From the NCBI GenBank assembly GCA_964597945.1, contig CAZRAD010000032.1:1-20849 (forward strand): a DNA stretch of 20,849 nucleotides. The letters run 5' to 3'. The notes beneath the pieces were generated by a model. It was not told where the DNA came from. It searched no databases and was given only the letters and a program-made list of their open reading frames with translations. Source of the stretch: JAPEKQ01 sp964597945 (GTDB lineage: Bacteria; Joyebacterota; Joyebacteria; Joyebacterales; Joyebacteraceae). Every line of letters begins with the position of its first letter. Position 1 is the stretch's first letter. Of this stretch, positions 1-7,544 are shown piece after piece. A program made the translations under genes and the position numbers.

Positions 1-1414
1 TGAAGGCCCAGTCGCTCGACTGCGCAAGCAGAAGCTCACGTACGGCCTGGCTCAGGCCCCTGAGCCTCAGACCCTCAGCGTCGGGATAGAGCTTCGCGAG
101 TTCGGTCATCCGGAGCGACGCCCGGTGAAGATGCGGGTAGATGTAGTCGTTGGTGTCGTTGATCCACACCTCGCAGTAGCCCTTGTGACCCCAGCTCGAC
201 AGATGCGGCGTCGCGGTCTGCATCGGGGTGCCTGACTTGAGGATGTCGGTCGGCGTCGCGGTCTGCACGGGGCCCTTCGTCTCGTGGATCTTCCTCAGGA
301 GTGATTCGAGCCACGCCGGTCCCTCGAACCACCAGTGACCGAAGAGCTCCGCGTCGTACGGTGCGACGATCACCGGCTTCTGTCCGAGCACGTCGTTGAG
401 ATACTCGAACTGGTGCTCTCTGTTGAACATGAAGTTGGCCGCGTGGTCGTCGATGAGCGCCGCTGCGACGTCCGGGTCGTAGAGCTCCTTGTCGCCAAGG
501 GCGACACCCTTGCCCGTGATCTTGTGGTACTTGAGCCCCAGCATCTTCCGGAACCCGTCGGCGCCCAGATACGGTCTCACGTACTCGTAGTCGAGGTCGT
601 ACGAGGCGTCGCGGTAGAAGTCACGGTAGTTGAAGTCGCCCGGATAGCCCTCCTCCGCACTCCAGACCTGCTTGGAGGACTCGATGTCGCGGCCGAACAC
701 GGCGACGCCCGACGGCGTGATGACGGGGGCGTACGTGCCGAACTTCGGACGCGGCGTCGCGTGAAGCACGCCGTGTGAATCGACGAACGTGTAGCGGATG
801 CCTTCCTCGGCAAGGTACTTGTCGACGCCCGGGAAGTACCCGCACTCCGGAAGCCAGATGCCCTCGGGCCTCCGACCGAGCGCCTGCTCGTGGTGCTCGC
901 AGGCGATGCGGATCTGCCCGCGCACGGCTGCCGGGAACTGCTCCATGAGCGGGAGAAATCCGTGTGTCGCGCCGCACGTCGTGATGTCGATCTTGCCGGC
1001 GTCGCGAAACGCGCGGAAGGCTCTCGTGAGATCGAGACCGTACTCCTCGGCGAAGGTGTGCCTGCAGTCCGTGAAGAGCTCGTGGTACATCTTCGCGAGC
1101 TTCAGACGCGGCGGGTCCTTCTTGAGGCGGACGAGCTCCTTCTCAGCGAGCTCAACGAGCCCGGTGATGTGCTTGAGGTACCGCTCCTGGAGGAGCGGGT
1201 CCTGGAGCATCGAAACGAGCGGCGGACTCATCGAGACCGTCAGCCGGAAGTCGACGCCATCGTCACTCAGGCGCTGGAACCCGCGAATCAGCGGGATGTA
1301 CGTCTCCGTGATCGCCTCGAAGAGCCAATACTCCTCGAGGAAACTCTTGTACTCCGGATGACGCACATACGGCAGGTGCGCATGCAGGACGAGGCTGAGA
1401 TAGCCCTTCTCCAT
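1..1414 (-). CDS. GH57 alpha-1,4-glucan branching enzyme (DUF1957 type), 3' end cut by the window edge
   Basis: Glycoside hydrolase family 57 enzyme of the branching-enzyme type, which in this family transfers alpha-1,4-glucan segments to form alpha-1,6 branches in glycogen-like polymers in the cytoplasm. The start is ATG at 1414, preceded by GAGAGGGAG. About 471 residues are visible. The first conserved region is HAHLPYVRHP (residues ~11-20). The catalytic nucleophile region is GIWLPECGY with Glu190, and the acid/base region is APYDAELFGHWWFEGP with Asp354. The visible end, QSSDWAF, matches the conserved C-terminal region of the family, so only the last few dozen residues should be missing. 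It lies 57 nt after the DUF4912 gene and probably shares its promoter. Family and catalytic residues are clear; branching rather than another GH57 transglycosylase activity is inferred from the whole-length pattern. Confidence 0.93.
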   Translation of the reverse strand, partial: MEKGYLSLVLHAHLPYVRHPEYKSFLEEYWLFEAITETYIPLIRGFQRLSDDGVDFRLTVSMSPPLVSMLQDPLLQERYLKHITGLVELAEKELVRLKKDPPRLKLAKMYHELFTDCRHTFAEEYGLDLTRAFRAFRDAGKIDITTCGATHGFLPLMEQFPAAVRGQIRIACEHHEQALGRRPEGIWLPECGYFPGVDKYLAEEGIRYTFVDSHGVLHATPRPKFGTYAPVITPSGVAVFGRDIESSKQVWSAEEGYPGDFNYRDFYRDASYDLDYEYVRPYLGADGFRKMLGLKYHKITGKGVALGDKELYDPDVAAALIDDHAANFMFNREHQFEYLNDVLGQKPVIVAPYDAELFGHWWFEGPAWLESLLRKIHETKGPVQTATPTDILKSGTPMQTATPHLSSWGHKGYCEVWINDTNDYIYPHLHRASLRMTELAKLYPDAEGLRLRGLSQAVRELLLAQSSDWAF

Positions 1415-1471
1415 GGCTCCCTCTCGAAACTCAGTTGATGCTGTGGAAGGAGAGATGCACGGCGAGCCGGA

Positions 1472-2404
1472 TCATCGGTCGCCCCCGCTGCCATGTCCCC
1501 ACCCGCTCGACCCGGTCTCGGGGAGCTTTCCGGCGGCCCGCTGGTAGACGTGCCCCAGCGCGTCAACGGTCACCCACTCCTCGTCGATGACCTCTGACGG
1601 TCCAACGGGCGGCAGCGCGACGCGGTTCGACCGAGCGAGCACGAGAAACGCGCCGTCCGGCGCGAGCACGCCGATCTCCACCGCATACTCCCGCTCGACG
1701 CGGGTAACATTGATGTACCAGTTGCGTGCACCGTGTGCGATGTCTATGTCTTCGAACCCCGCGGGGTCGTCGATATCGGTTCCTGTCACATCATAGATGC
1801 GAAGTACGAGCCGGCTGGTCTCGAACTCCTCCTCACCGAGCACGTCGGCCAGCTCCCGGCTCACCTCGGGCGCGAGTTCCCAGTACGAATAGAGCCAGTA
1901 CGGGTCGCGCACCATCAGCGTGATGATGTTCTCGCCGTAGCTCTCCGGGTAGGTGAAGTGCGCATCGAGTTCCGGAGACTTGTCGACCCCGAGGTAGTAC
2001 TTCGCCGCCGTGACCCGCTGCTGCTCACCGTTCGACTGCTTCATGGTGAACGCGCGGATCGTCTTCGGCGAGAGTCCAGCCTTGTCGGGCGCGGCCGCCT
2101 TCTTCTTCGCCGCTGCCTTGGCAGTAGCCTTCGGCTTCGCGGCAGCTTTCTTCCTGGACGCTGTCTTCGACGCAGAAGCATTCGCCGTCTTCTTCGCTGC
2201 CGAAGCCTTCGGCTTCGGCCTAGCTGCTGCCTTGGCAGCAGCCGTCTTGCCGGCCACGCGCTTCTTCCTCTTCGGCGTGGTCGAACGCACGAGCAGATCG
2301 ACGAGTTCGTCCTTCTTCATGGAGGAGTACCCCACGAGTCCGAGCGATCTCGCCTCAGCCTTGAGCTTGGCGACCGTCAGTCCTTTGAGATCCGACTTCT
2401 TCAT
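1472..2404 (-). CDS. DUF4912 protein with N-terminal Rho-N/SAP-like domain and Lys/Ala-rich linker
   Basis: A 310-residue protein of unknown biochemical role with three parts. Residues 1-41 form a small helical domain like the Rho-termination-factor N domain or SAP fold (KSDLKGLTVAKLKAEARSLG). Residues ~42-120 are a low-complexity linker of Ala and Lys with histone-H1-like composition. The rest is DUF4912, with the typical pattern Y-P-E-S-Y-G, then RDP at residues 166-168 followed by a YWE motif. The start is uncertain: two adjacent ATGs at 2407 and 2404 follow GCAGGGAG very closely, and the second gives the more plausible spacing; an upstream in-frame start at 2437 has no better site. In my knowledge DUF4912 genes often sit beside GH57 enzymes and glycosyltransferases, as here. 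The basic linker could bind nucleic acid or an anionic polymer; this is inference. Confidence 0.85.
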   Translation of the reverse strand: MKKSDLKGLTVAKLKAEARSLGLVGYSSMKKDELVDLLVRSTTPKRKKRVAGKTAAAKAAARPKPKASAAKKTANASASKTASRKKAAAKPKATAKAAAKKKAAAPDKAGLSPKTIRAFTMKQSNGEQQRVTAAKYYLGVDKSPELDAHFTYPESYGENIITLMVRDPYWLYSYWELAPEVSRELADVLGEEEFETSRLVLRIYDVTGTDIDDPAGFEDIDIAHGARNWYINVTRVEREYAVEIGVLAPDGAFLVLARSNRVALPPVGPSEVIDEEWVTVDALGHVYQRAAGKLPETGSSGWGHGSGGDR

Positions 2405-2472
2405 CATCTCCCTGCTGCTTCGGCGTCCGGGGAGCACCGGCGCGGCCGCCGGATTTTCGTCCCCGTCGATGT

Positions 2473-2501
2473 AGTATGTTCCCGGTGACGGCTCATGTCA
2501 A
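2473..2501 (-). promoter_or_regulatory. sigma70-like promoter for the DUF4912-GH57 unit
   Basis: Read on the minus strand, a perfect -35 TTGACA (2501-2496) is followed after exactly 17 nt by CATACT (2478-2473), a 4/6 match to the -10 consensus. It sits in the 177-nt gap between the radical SAM gene and the DUF4912 gene. The predicted start of transcription is near 2465, giving a leader of about 60 nt. Confidence 0.72.
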
Positions 2502-2581
2502 CCGCGCCATGACGATTTGCCGGCAGCGAGTCGGACGAGCGCCAACGTGGCCTCGCGAGGTCCCCGGAAGCGCCTGAACGG

Positions 2582-3547
2582 CTATTCATCCGGCTCCAGA
2601 TTCGTCCCCGCGATCGGTGAGACCTCCCCCATGAACGCCTGGACCCACCCGTTGATGAGACCGGCCTCAGCATGCGCCTCGACGGCCTCATCCCACTCGG
2701 ATGCGGTCAGCCGCCGGGCGATTCGGGCGTGCTCATGCGCCCGGTGGGCCGGGTAGAACTGGGACATCAGGCTGACGTGGGTCTCGGAGCCGAGGTCGTT
2801 CGCCACGAATGCCAGACAGTCGGCCGTCCCGCTGACGCCATCCGGCAGAACCAGATGCCGCACGATGAGCCCCCCGGTTGCGATCCCGCGCTCATCCATA
2901 CGGAGCGTCCCCACCTGTCGCTGCATCTCCCGGAGCGCCGCCCGCGCCACGGTCGCGTAGTCGGCTGCGTCCGAGTAGCGCGCGGCGTTCGCGTCCTCCG
3001 CATACCTGATGTCGGCCAGATAGACATCGACGACACCATCCAGGAGCGCCAGTGTCTCCGGCAACTCGTAGCTCGATGTGTTCCAAACAAGAGGAACGCT
3101 CAGCCCCTCCTCGGCCGCGACCGCGAGCGAGGCGAGAATGGCGTGCGTGTGATGTGTGGGTGTGACGATATTGATGTTGTGGCACCCCATCGCTTCGAGG
3201 TCGAGCATCATCCCCGCGACATCGGCGACCGACCGTTCCGCGCCCTCACCGCCCTGGCTGAAGCGTGCGTTCTGGCAGTAGACGCACGACAGCGTGCACC
3301 CGCTCATGAAGATGGTGCCCGAGCCCTGCGTTCCGGAGATGGGCGGTTCCTCGCCGGGGTGAGACATGTGGCTGTAGACGGTGGGAAGCTCACCGGTGCG
3401 GCAGTATCCGAGTTCTCCCGCGGTGCGATCGACACCGCAGGCGCGCGGACAGAGCGTACACGCACGAAGCCGCTCCGCTGCGACAGCGGCGCGCCGCGAG
3501 AGCTCGCCCGACCGGGCGAGCTCGATATATCCGGGCGTGAAGTCCAT
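2582..3547 (-). CDS. radical SAM protein of the PflX family (PFL-activase homologue, COG1313 type)
   Basis: A 321-residue cytoplasmic iron-sulfur enzyme. The radical SAM cluster motif CxxxCxxC is GCTLSCVYCQN with Cys84, Cys88 and Cys91. Ahead of it lies a second conserved cysteine set (Cys30, Cys33, Cys37, Cys49 in CTLCPRACGVDR...GYC), characteristic of the COG1313/PflX subfamily and a possible site for an auxiliary cluster. The ATG at 3547 starts 6 nt after the rlmI stop, and its weak ribosome site TAGGGT overlaps that stop, so it is co-transcribed with rlmI. PflX proteins resemble pyruvate formate-lyase activating enzymes but their substrate is unknown; no glycyl-radical enzyme gene is in the window, so no partner can be named. 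Confidence 0.92.
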   Translation of the reverse strand: MDFTPGYIELARSGELSRRAAVAAERLRACTLCPRACGVDRTAGELGYCRTGELPTVYSHMSHPGEEPPISGTQGSGTIFMSGCTLSCVYCQNARFSQGGEGAERSVADVAGMMLDLEAMGCHNINIVTPTHHTHAILASLAVAAEEGLSVPLVWNTSSYELPETLALLDGVVDVYLADIRYAEDANAARYSDAADYATVARAALREMQRQVGTLRMDERGIATGGLIVRHLVLPDGVSGTADCLAFVANDLGSETHVSLMSQFYPAHRAHEHARIARRLTASEWDEAVEAHAEAGLINGWVQAFMGEVSPIAGTNLEPDE

Positions 3548-3553
3548 CAGACC

Positions 3554-4738
3554 CTACAGAAGCTCCAGTACGACGCAGGTGAGATACCGGGTCTCGGGAT
3601 GACCGAGGATCACGGGATGGTCGCGGCTCTGGCCACGCACCTCGATGATTCGTGCGTGACGGTCCGCTTCGCGGGCAGCGGCGACGAGCATGTTCATGAA
3701 CGCCTCCTGCTCAATGAGATGCGAGCAGGTGCATGTCACGAGGTGCCCGCCGGGGGCGGTCACGTTCATGGCGAGTCTGTTGAGCGCGCGATACCCCTTG
3801 AGTGCCTCGCGGATCTTCTTGCGGCCCTTCGCGAGCGCGGGCGGATCGAGTATGACAAGCCCGAACTTCTTCGTCCCGCGCCCGACGGCGGCGAGCCGCT
3901 TGAACATATCGCCGTCGACGAACTGCATCTTGTCCGCGACCCCGTTGAGTGCGGCGTTCTGCTCCGCGAGACGCAGCGCGGGCTTCGATGAGTCGATGCC
4001 GGAGACCGAGGCGGCCCCGGCCACCGCGGCTGTCACCGACCACGCGCCGGTGTAGCAGCAGCAGTCGAGCACGTGCTTGCCCCTCGCAAGCTCGCGCGTG
4101 CGAAGCCTGTTCTCCCGCTGGTCGAGGAAGAACCCGGTCTTCTGCCCGTCGAACACGTCGACGAGGAACTTGAGACCGTCCTGTTCGATCTCGACCGGCG
4201 CATCGGCGCTTCCGAGGACGACGCGCTTCTCGATGGGAAGACCCTCGAAGTGACGCATCCTCGAGTCGTTCCTGAGCACGATGTTCTTCGGTGCGACCAG
4301 CTCGTCGAGTAGCGAGATGACATCCTCAAGACGGCGTTCGATACCGGCGGTCAACGACTGGACGGCGAGCGTGTCGCCGTAGCGGTCGACGATGAGCCCG
4401 GGGAGCATGTCGGACTCGCCGTAGATGAGACGGCCTACGGTCTCTCCCGGGTTCAGCTTCTCACGGTACTCAAGCGCGTGCCGGATGCGTCGACCGAGGA
4501 AGTTCCTCGAGAGCTCGAGCCGCCGGCGCGCGAGCAGCCGGACGGAGATGAGCGAGTTGGGATTGATGTAGCCCGTGCCGATGACACGCTTCGCGGCATC
4601 GACGACGATGACACTGTCACCGGCGGTGACAGCTCCATCGACGGATTCGATCTCGTTGCTGAAGACCCACAGGTGACCCGAGCGCAGACGCTTCTCCCCG
4701 CCCTTCTTCAGATAGACCGTGAGCGCTGGCTCTTTCAC
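3554..4738 (-). CDS. rlmI: 23S rRNA m5C methyltransferase, RlmI (YccW) family
   Basis: A 394-residue class I SAM-dependent methyltransferase. In E. coli RlmI makes m5C1962 in 23S rRNA. An N-terminal PUA RNA-binding domain (RLRSGHLWVFSNEIESV, residues ~17-33) is followed by a linker domain (residues ~75-180) and the Rossmann methyltransferase core: SAM-binding motif I LDCCCYTGAWSV near residue 220, DPPALAK (motif IV) and VTCTCSH (motif VI, with candidate catalytic Cys) near the C-terminus. Length and domain order match RlmI. The start is GTG at 4738, supported by GAGGGGAG six nt upstream. It heads a two-gene unit with the radical SAM gene and is divergent from the secreted-protein gene at 4965. 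The exact target nucleotide is inferred from family membership. Confidence 0.9.
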   Translation of the reverse strand: MKEPALTVYLKKGGEKRLRSGHLWVFSNEIESVDGAVTAGDSVIVVDAAKRVIGTGYINPNSLISVRLLARRRLELSRNFLGRRIRHALEYREKLNPGETVGRLIYGESDMLPGLIVDRYGDTLAVQSLTAGIERRLEDVISLLDELVAPKNIVLRNDSRMRHFEGLPIEKRVVLGSADAPVEIEQDGLKFLVDVFDGQKTGFFLDQRENRLRTRELARGKHVLDCCCYTGAWSVTAAVAGAASVSGIDSSKPALRLAEQNAALNGVADKMQFVDGDMFKRLAAVGRGTKKFGLVILDPPALAKGRKKIREALKGYRALNRLAMNVTAPGGHLVTCTCSHLIEQEAFMNMLVAAAREADRHARIIEVRGQSRDHPVILGHPETRYLTCVVLELL

Positions 4739-4964
4739 TCGGTTCTCCCCTCGTCACACGGCGCGAGGCGCCGAAAACGCCCGTAGAATGGGGCGTGCGG
4801 TACGCGACTTGCATATATCAGGACAACAGCGAGAGATACCACCCGACGGAGGGGAAAGCAACCGCGAACCGAGCGAAACGCACCGAAGAACGGGGCTTTT
4901 CGCGACGATCGGGCCTGCCCTCCCTGTTGCCGGCGGATAGGCTTCATGCCAAAGGAGACGGAAT
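4739..4964. promoter_or_regulatory. divergent intergenic region between rlmI and the plus-strand secreted-protein gene
   Basis: This 226-nt gap must hold promoters for both directions. An AT-rich patch (GCATATATCA, 4811-4820) stands out from GC-rich surroundings and could be a -10 region, but I find no -35 hexamer at good spacing on either strand. A 6-bp perfect hairpin with a GAG loop (4759-4773) lies just upstream of the rlmI ribosome site; it has no T tract and is not a terminator. Confidence 0.4.
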
Positions 4965-5681
4965 ATGCAGAAGACAGCGCTGATTGCCCTGATGATCCTG
5001 GTTGCCCTTGCCACCCCACTCGCCGCCCGCGAGCACGTCACCGACGTCGAGCTGATCACCACGAGCCTGGTCGATTCGTATCCACCGGCCGACCGTGATC
5101 CGGGCGACCTCTGTGAGGCATGCAACAGCAGCTACCACTGGACGGTGGACAGCTGGCTGACTGGCAACGAGTCGTACAAGACGTACTGCGATCCGTCGAA
5201 CTGCCCGGACTGCAGCGCCGGGTGGAAGCCCGTCAGCGTGACGATCTATCTCTACTGGGCCGAGGAGAACACCTGTCAGCTCACGCTGACCGCGGACATC
5301 GAGAACGTCGACCTGTCGAATCCCGAGTGTCCGGCGCCGGGCGCCGTCGTCGCCACATCGGACCCGGTCGTCGTCGGTCCGTTCAGCCCCGCCGGGCTCT
5401 GGGCCGTCACGGTCCCGATCCCGATCGACTGCCCTATCATGGACGAGCCGTTCTTCGCTGCGATCACGTTCGAGGACGATTGCGTGACGCTGCCCTCGCT
5501 CGTCACCGACGAGGGACCGTGCGCTCCGTGCATGAACTGGAACGACTGGGGCACCGGGTGGGAGGACCTGTGCGACTACGGGTTCCCCGGGAACCTGAGC
5601 ATGTACACCACGCTCGAGTGCCAGGGGCCCAGCCCGGTCCAGCAGGCGACGTGGACGCACATCAAATCGCTCTACCGGTAA
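4965..5681 (+). CDS. secreted cysteine-rich protein of unknown function
   Basis: The only plus-strand gene. It encodes 238 residues with a clear Sec signal peptide (MQKTALIALMILVALATPLAA, cleavage likely after the AA near residue 22). The start ATG is preceded by AAAGGAGA at good spacing. The mature part has 13 cysteines, many in close pairs (CEAC, NCPDC, CAPC), suggesting disulfides or metal binding outside the cytoplasm. The middle alternates hydrophobic and polar residues like a beta-sandwich (VSVTIYLYWAEENTCQLTL). I recognise no named family. It has no membrane anchor or sorting signal at the C-terminus and looks monocistronic, with a strong hairpin terminator about 70 nt downstream. Proteins of this style are common in genomes of Eisenbacteria-like lineages; that comparison is from memory. 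Confidence 0.85.
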   Translation: MQKTALIALMILVALATPLAAREHVTDVELITTSLVDSYPPADRDPGDLCEACNSSYHWTVDSWLTGNESYKTYCDPSNCPDCSAGWKPVSVTIYLYWAEENTCQLTLTADIENVDLSNPECPAPGAVVATSDPVVVGPFSPAGLWAVTVPIPIDCPIMDEPFFAAITFEDDCVTLPSLVTDEGPCAPCMNWNDWGTGWEDLCDYGFPGNLSMYTTLECQGPSPVQQATWTHIKSLYR

Positions 5682-5753
5682 GACCACATCGGGCCGCGCC
5701 GTGGCGCAACGGCAACGCTCGAGCCAATCCCCCAAGATGGCTGGTCTGAATGG

Positions 5754-5787
5754 AGAGAGGCAGGTCGCGTTCGACCTGCCTCTCTTT
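5754..5787 (+). terminator. strong hairpin terminator between convergent genes
   Basis: A perfect 14-bp stem (5754-5767 pairs with 5772-5785) closes a CGTT loop and runs into TTT on the plus strand. It lies 72 nt after the plus-strand secreted-protein gene and 38 nt from the stop of the convergent minus-strand gene. The minus-strand side has no T run after the stem, so termination of that gene is less certain. Confidence 0.85.
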
Positions 5788-5822
5788 GCGTTCCATCACC
5801 GGCGGCCCATCCGACCGCGCGG

Positions 5823-7280
5823 CTATCTGTGAAGCACGAACGACAGTCGCCCCTCCGCCGAAACGATAATGGCGTCCTGTGCCTCGAGTTCGAAACCGTT
5901 CGCCGTCACGGAGAGCGGCCCCGTGAGGTGGTTGATGCCGGCAGATGGTGTGAACGGCATACCGCCGACCGTGATCTCGTAGCTCTCCGGCGCCTCCAGC
6001 ATGAGCTGGTGGAAGTCGAACTCGTCATCACCGAGCACGACCGCGGTCTGGCGTCCCATCACGTAGACATGCGTCCCGCCGGAGAACTCGATCTTGATGA
6101 TGCGCTTGTGGACCTCGCGATGAGGATCGACCCTCGCAATGTGCTCACGATCGTAGCTCACCGTCGTGCTCGCGAGCTGTTCCGTATTGATGAGGAAGAG
6201 GGCGGCGTCCTCGCGCGTGATCTCGTCGAAGAGCTTCTCCGGCCCGGACTTCGTCGCGTCGATAAAGGAGGTGGCCTCGGCTTCGCGCTCGGTGTACCCG
6301 TAGCGATCGAGCAACGGCTGCACATCGGATCTTCCACCCATGTACTGCGTCCAGAGGACCGCGTACGGATCGACGCAGCGGTCGACCACCTGCGACCGCC
6401 AGTCCGCCCCCGCTCTGTCGAGAAGGTAGCAGACCGCCGCGCCCATGCATGCGAAGCGCTCGTTGCGGTACCAATCCAGCCCGCTCGGCTTGCAGAGCCA
6501 GCTCTTGAGGCAGAATGTGTCCTTCACCGATGGCGTCAGGAGGCTCTCATCCGCGGGGTCCACGTACTCAACGGCCAGCTCTCGCGCGCGGAACCGCACA
6601 TAGGCGGCCATGCCGTCGCGGTACTCGCGGGCTCTCTCGCGATTGACGAACCCGCCGGTCATCCCGGCTCGCCGGAAGCTGCGGACGCTGACGAAGTCAC
6701 GGATCAGTCCATCGACCGAATCAGGATCCGCGGAGATGGCCGCGAGCGCGATCTCACGTTCGATATCGGCGAGAGCGACATCGCGGGGCTGTGACGGCGC
6801 GCCGACGAGCGGATCGTCGGGAGCTCCCAGCTCGGGACAGTTTGTCTGGAGATGTGTCTTGAAAGCGGCCTCGAATGTGGCCGGGACGATACAGGTCGAC
6901 ATCTGGCCGGTGCTGATGAACGCTGCCGGCTCTCCTCCGACCGTGGCGTCGCGCTGCGAGATCCCGTCGCTATCGAGTGCTGCGGAGTGGACCGTGAGTT
7001 CAGGTGTCTCGAAAGGCTCGCGCGCGTACTCGCTGAACTGACGGATATCGCCGAGAAGCCAGCAGTCCGCCTCATCAACCAGAACGATTGGCGTCCCGGA
7101 TATCGTCCACCCGGGCCAGAGTTCCGCGCTGAGTGGGTCGAGGTCGAGTGAGGAGTGAAGCTGAGCGAGGCAGCGGGAGGCGTCCGGTCCGGGCGCTTCT
7201 GCGCCCGCACCGGGCGGCGCCATCACGAGGAGGGCCGTCACGGCGAGCAGTACCCAGGTGCGCTTGAGCTCCCGTGTCAT
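5823..7280 (-). CDS. secreted protein of unknown function
   Basis: A 485-residue protein with a Sec signal peptide (MTRELKRTWVLLAVTALLVM..., cleavage probably near GAGA-EA). Three ATGs are in frame: 7355 (long, poor), 7289 and 7280. I chose 7280 because GGGGG lies about 9 nt upstream and the signal peptide then has the normal form. The mature chain carries nine cysteines and many acidic residues, with no HExxH, serine-hydrolase or other catalytic motif that I can recognise. The centre is helical (GFVNRERAREYRDGMAAYVRFRAREL), followed by a Cys-rich stretch (FCLKSWLCKPSG...FACMGAAVCYLL). The last ~100 residues look beta-rich (IIKIEFSGGTHVYVMG, YEITVGGMPF). It has its own promoter and is separated from its upstream neighbour by a terminator, so it is probably a single-gene unit. 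Confidence 0.85.
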   Translation of the reverse strand: MTRELKRTWVLLAVTALLVMAPPGAGAEAPGPDASRCLAQLHSSLDLDPLSAELWPGWTISGTPIVLVDEADCWLLGDIRQFSEYAREPFETPELTVHSAALDSDGISQRDATVGGEPAAFISTGQMSTCIVPATFEAAFKTHLQTNCPELGAPDDPLVGAPSQPRDVALADIEREIALAAISADPDSVDGLIRDFVSVRSFRRAGMTGGFVNRERAREYRDGMAAYVRFRARELAVEYVDPADESLLTPSVKDTFCLKSWLCKPSGLDWYRNERFACMGAAVCYLLDRAGADWRSQVVDRCVDPYAVLWTQYMGGRSDVQPLLDRYGYTEREAEATSFIDATKSGPEKLFDEITREDAALFLINTEQLASTTVSYDREHIARVDPHREVHKRIIKIEFSGGTHVYVMGRQTAVVLGDDEFDFHQLMLEAPESYEITVGGMPFTPSAGINHLTGPLSVTANGFELEAQDAIIVSAEGRLSFVLHR

Positions 7281-7317
7281 GGTAAGCATCCCCCGGCGCA
7301 TACTCGCGCCAGTTCTC

Positions 7318-7346
7318 AGTCTAGGTCTTTCGGTGGGTGGCATCAA
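7318..7346 (-). promoter_or_regulatory. probable promoter for the secreted-protein gene 7280-5823
   Basis: On the minus strand TTGATG (7346-7341) and TAGACT (7323-7318) are separated by exactly 17 nt; each matches the sigma70 consensus at 4/6. Transcription would start near 7310, about 30 nt before the chosen ATG at 7280. It lies downstream of the terminator hairpin of the preceding gene, as expected for an independent unit. Confidence 0.55.
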
Positions 7347-7417
7347 GCCCGGCATGCCTGACGCTCACATCTTCTTTGACAACCACACCCGCGATGAGGT
7401 TCCAGTCAATTTGGACG

Positions 7418-7451
7418 GGAACAGAAACCGGGGCCCTGTCCGGGCCCCGGT
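7418..7451 (-). terminator. rho-independent terminator of the bactofilin-phosphatase-esterase-protease unit
   Basis: A perfect 10-bp GC-rich stem (7427-7436 pairs with 7442-7451, arms ACCGGGGCCC) with a 5-nt loop. Read on the minus strand it is followed by TTTCTGTT. It lies about 95 nt beyond the stop of the protease gene at 7545. Confidence 0.75.
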
Positions 7452-7544
7452 CCTTCGCCAGCCGCTCTGGTAGAGGCCACCGTACAGTGCGCGGACCGCA
7501 CGGTCGCCCATGGTGAGTGATTGGACCTTCCGGCCCGGGGGGAG

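Noticed and set aside
2672..3991. Plus-strand reading frame of 439 codons spanning the radical SAM gene and part of rlmI
   Set aside because: It crosses two well-supported minus-strand genes and their junction and shows no domain of its own.
4759..4773. Perfect 6-bp hairpin upstream of rlmI as a terminator
   Set aside because: No T run follows it on either strand and no gene ends there.
7376..7381. TTGACA on the plus strand as a promoter -35
   Set aside because: No -10-like hexamer lies 16-18 nt downstream and no plus-strand gene follows.
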